Source of the DNA: Mycolicibacterium wolinskyi
GTDB taxonomy: Bacteria; Actinomycetota; Actinomycetes; Mycobacteriales; Mycobacteriaceae
Length of the DNA stretch: 64,000 bases
Reading direction: 5' to 3'
NCBI RefSeq assembly: GCF_002101965.1
Contig: NZ_LQQA01000010.1
Span: forward strand, 186,001-250,000
Shown: positions 62,445-64,000 of the stretch, in pieces
Layout: every line of letters begins with the position of its first letter
How positions within the stretch are numbered: position 1 is the first letter of the stretch
Made by a program: the position numbers and the translations under genes
The notes under the pieces: generated by a model
What the model saw: only the letters and a program-made list of their open reading frames with translations
Database searches by the model: none
What the model was told of the DNA's origin: nothing

Positions 62445-63323
62445 ATGACCGAATGGACCAGCGCTGACCTGCCCTCGTTCACCGGCCGCAGCGTCGTCGT
62501 CACCGGCGCCAACAGCGGGCTGGGCCTCATCACCGCACGCGAGCTGGCCCGCGTCGGCGCGAAGGTGATCGTCGCCGTCCGCAATCTGGACAAGGGCACG
62601 GCCGCGGCGGCGACCATGACGGGCGGGACGGTCGAGGTGCGCAAGCTCGACCTGCAGGACCTGGCCTCGGTGCACGAGTTCGCCGACACCGTCGAGACCG
62701 TCGACGTTCTGGTGAACAACGCAGGCATCATGGCGGTCCCGCTGAGCCGCACCGCCGACGGCTTCGAGAGCCAGATCGGCACCAACCATCTCGGCCACTT
62801 CGCGCTGACGAATCTGTTGCTGCCCAAGGTCTCCGACCGCGTGGTCACGGTGTCGTCGCTCATGCACTGGATCGGCGTCATCAGCCTACGGGACCTGAAC
62901 TGGAAGTCGCGACCGTACTCGGCGTGGCTGGCCTACGGGCAGTCCAAGCTCGCGAACCTGATGTTCACCTCTGAGCTGCAGCGCCGGCTGTCGGCGTCCG
63001 GTTCGCAGGTGCGTGCGGTCGCCGCCCATCCCGGCTACTCGGCCACCAACCTGCAGGGCCACACCGGTAGCCGGTTCGGCTCGCGGATGGCCGCGGCGGG
63101 CAACCGGTTCATGGCCACCGAACCCGAGTTCGGGGCCCGCCAGACGCTGTACGCCGTGTCAGAGGACGTGCCGGGCGACAGCTTCATCGGGCCGCGGTTC
63201 GGGCAGTTCGGCCCGACCCAGCCCGTCGGGCGCAGTCCGCTGGCCAAGCGCACGGACACCCAGAAGGCGTTGTGGGACCTGTCCGAGCAGCTCACCGGGG
63301 TGTCCTATCCGCTCGACCGCTGA
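62445..63323 (+). CDS. Short-chain dehydrogenase/reductase
   Basis: 292 residues. Cofactor motif VVVTGANSGLGLITARELA, NNAGIMA, Ser in VVTVSSLMHWIG, and the catalytic YGQSKLANLMF (Tyr-x3-Lys). The layout matches the WW-domain oxidoreductase/retinol dehydrogenase-like SDR group common in actinobacteria (SNHLGHFALTNLL-type segment in GTNHLGHFALTNLLLP). The substrate is unknown. It starts 9 bases after lpqT and ends the glmU operon. Confidence 0.9.
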   Translation: MTEWTSADLPSFTGRSVVVTGANSGLGLITARELARVGAKVIVAVRNLDKGTAAAATMTGGTVEVRKLDLQDLASVHEFADTVETVDVLVNNAGIMAVPLSRTADGFESQIGTNHLGHFALTNLLLPKVSDRVVTVSSLMHWIGVISLRDLNWKSRPYSAWLAYGQSKLANLMFTSELQRRLSASGSQVRAVAAHPGYSATNLQGHTGSRFGSRMAAAGNRFMATEPEFGARQTLYAVSEDVPGDSFIGPRFGQFGPTQPVGRSPLAKRTDTQKALWDLSEQLTGVSYPLDR

Positions 63324-63482
63324 CGCCGTTTTGGGAACCGCGCCCGGCCTTTGCTAACCTGACCAGGCGTCACGGCGAGGGTGGACCTGGTGGACCACCG
63401 TTATCGACGGGAACTTCTGTAAGTGTTGCGACCCTGGCCGTGCTGACGAATGACCGCAGTACCGCATATGAGGAGCAACACA

Positions 63483-64000
63483 ATGGCCAAGGCCGCAAAA
63501 ACCAATGCCACCAACAAGCTGACCGCGACGGTCCGCACCCGCACCGGCAAGGGCGCGTCGCGCCAGGCCCGCCGTGCCGGCTTGGTGCCCACCGTGCTCT
63601 ACGGCCACGGCACCGACCCCCAGCACCTGGAACTCAACGCCCACGAGTTCGCCGCCGTGCTGCGTAAGGCAGGCACCAACGCCGTCTTGACCCTCGACAT
63701 CGACGGCAAGGAAGAGCTCGCGCTGACCAAGGCGCTCGACATCCACCCGATCCGCCGCAACATCCAGCACGCCGACCTGCTCGTCGTCAAGCGCGGCGAG
63801 AAGGTGACCGTCGAGGTCACCGTCGTCGTCGAGGGTGAGGCGCAGCCGGGCACCCTGGTCACCCAGGACGCCAACACCATCGAGATCGAGGCCGAGGCCC
63901 TGTCGATCCCCGAGCAGCTCACGGTCTCGGTCGAGGGCGTCGAGGCAGGTACGCAGTTCACCGCGGGCCAGATCGCGCTGCCCGCGGGCGTCAACCTGAT
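63483..64000 (+). CDS. rplY: 50S ribosomal protein L25/general stress protein Ctc (partial)
   Basis: The first ~172 residues of L25, running off the window. ATG 63483 is preceded by GAGGAG. The L25 domain binds 5S r[59 protein letters not shown]. It continues into the Ctc/TL5-type C-terminal beta domain ([20 protein letters not shown] and [20 protein letters not shown]). It corresponds to Rv1015. The upstream 159 bases hold its promoter. Confidence 0.95.
   Translation, partial: MAKAAKTNATNKLTATVRTRTGKGASRQARRAGLVPTVLYGHGTDPQHLELNAHEFAAVLRKAGTNAVLTLDIDGKEELALTKALDIHPIRRNIQHADLLVVKRGEKVTVEVTVVVEGEAQPGTLVTQDANTIEIEAEALSIPEQLTVSVEGVEAGTQFTAGQIALPAGVNL

Overview
The window is from a high-GC mycobacterium of the Mycolicibacterium smegmatis type. 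The right-hand part, from the kdp operon through ppx2-DUF501-FtsB-eno-lpqU-mazG-mfd-tetR-tRNA-Gln-glmU-prs-lpqT-rplY, has the gene order of the M. tuberculosis Rv1031-Rv1015 block. Several features are familiar from M. smegmatis: a second Lgt-like gene, an NmtR/CtpD metal-efflux pair and an MPT63-like protein. The species call rests on remembered synteny and sequence, not on a search.

Region 1 (1-7750) is accessory. It holds the end of an MFS transporter, a TAXI-type binding lipoprotein, a 1,211-aa candidate toxin (N-terminal LQRLAGNAA motif, C-terminal PD-(D/E)XK nuclease signature), a small membrane protein, a secreted repeat protein and a Ddn-like F420-type enzyme.

Region 2 (7783-14702) is built around a tRNA gene with a UAA anticodon. 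A 43-bp direct repeat of the tRNA 3' half (8373-8415 and 14628-14670) bounds a 6.3-kb integrative island. The island carries a tyrosine integrase, an excisionase-like protein, a winged-helix protein, a GNAT acetyltransferase, a cytosolic trypsin-like protease and a 550-aa protein ending in an HEPN-like motif. A decayed third copy of the tRNA end at 7783 points to an older insertion. The protease/HEPN-like pair is the best candidate here for an undescribed, possibly anti-phage, system.

Region 3 (14792-25780) holds a DUF1254 protein, another Ddn-like protein, a truncated LysA-like pseudoenzyme without the PLP lysine, and a complete kdpFABC-DE potassium system preceded by a 27-aa membrane peptide.

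Region 4 (25872-36842) has an internally duplicated protein and a four-gene minus-strand operon (SDR, SRPBCC, phytoene-dehydrogenase-like, RecQ-like). A propionyl/acetyl-CoA synthetase follows, then a metal-homeostasis cluster (CtpD P-type ATPase, NmtR repressor, 32-aa Cys-rich peptide, ZIP transporter).

Region 5 (36867-39986) is a translationally coupled four-gene set: an Lgt paralogue lacking key Lgt residues, a Pro-rich membrane protein, a Cys-rich radical SAM enzyme and a small membrane protein. It is a plausible uncharacterised lipid or envelope modification pathway.

Region 6 (40126-64000) is largely housekeeping. It holds an MPT63-like secreted protein, ppx2, DUF501, ftsB-like, eno, lpqU, an iron-uptake efeUOB operon with an IdeR-like box, a symmetric palindromic element, mazG, a secreted PDV-repeat protein, mfd, a second LysA-like enzyme, a TetR regulator, tRNA-Gln, glmU, prs, arsC, lpqT, an SDR and the start of rplY.
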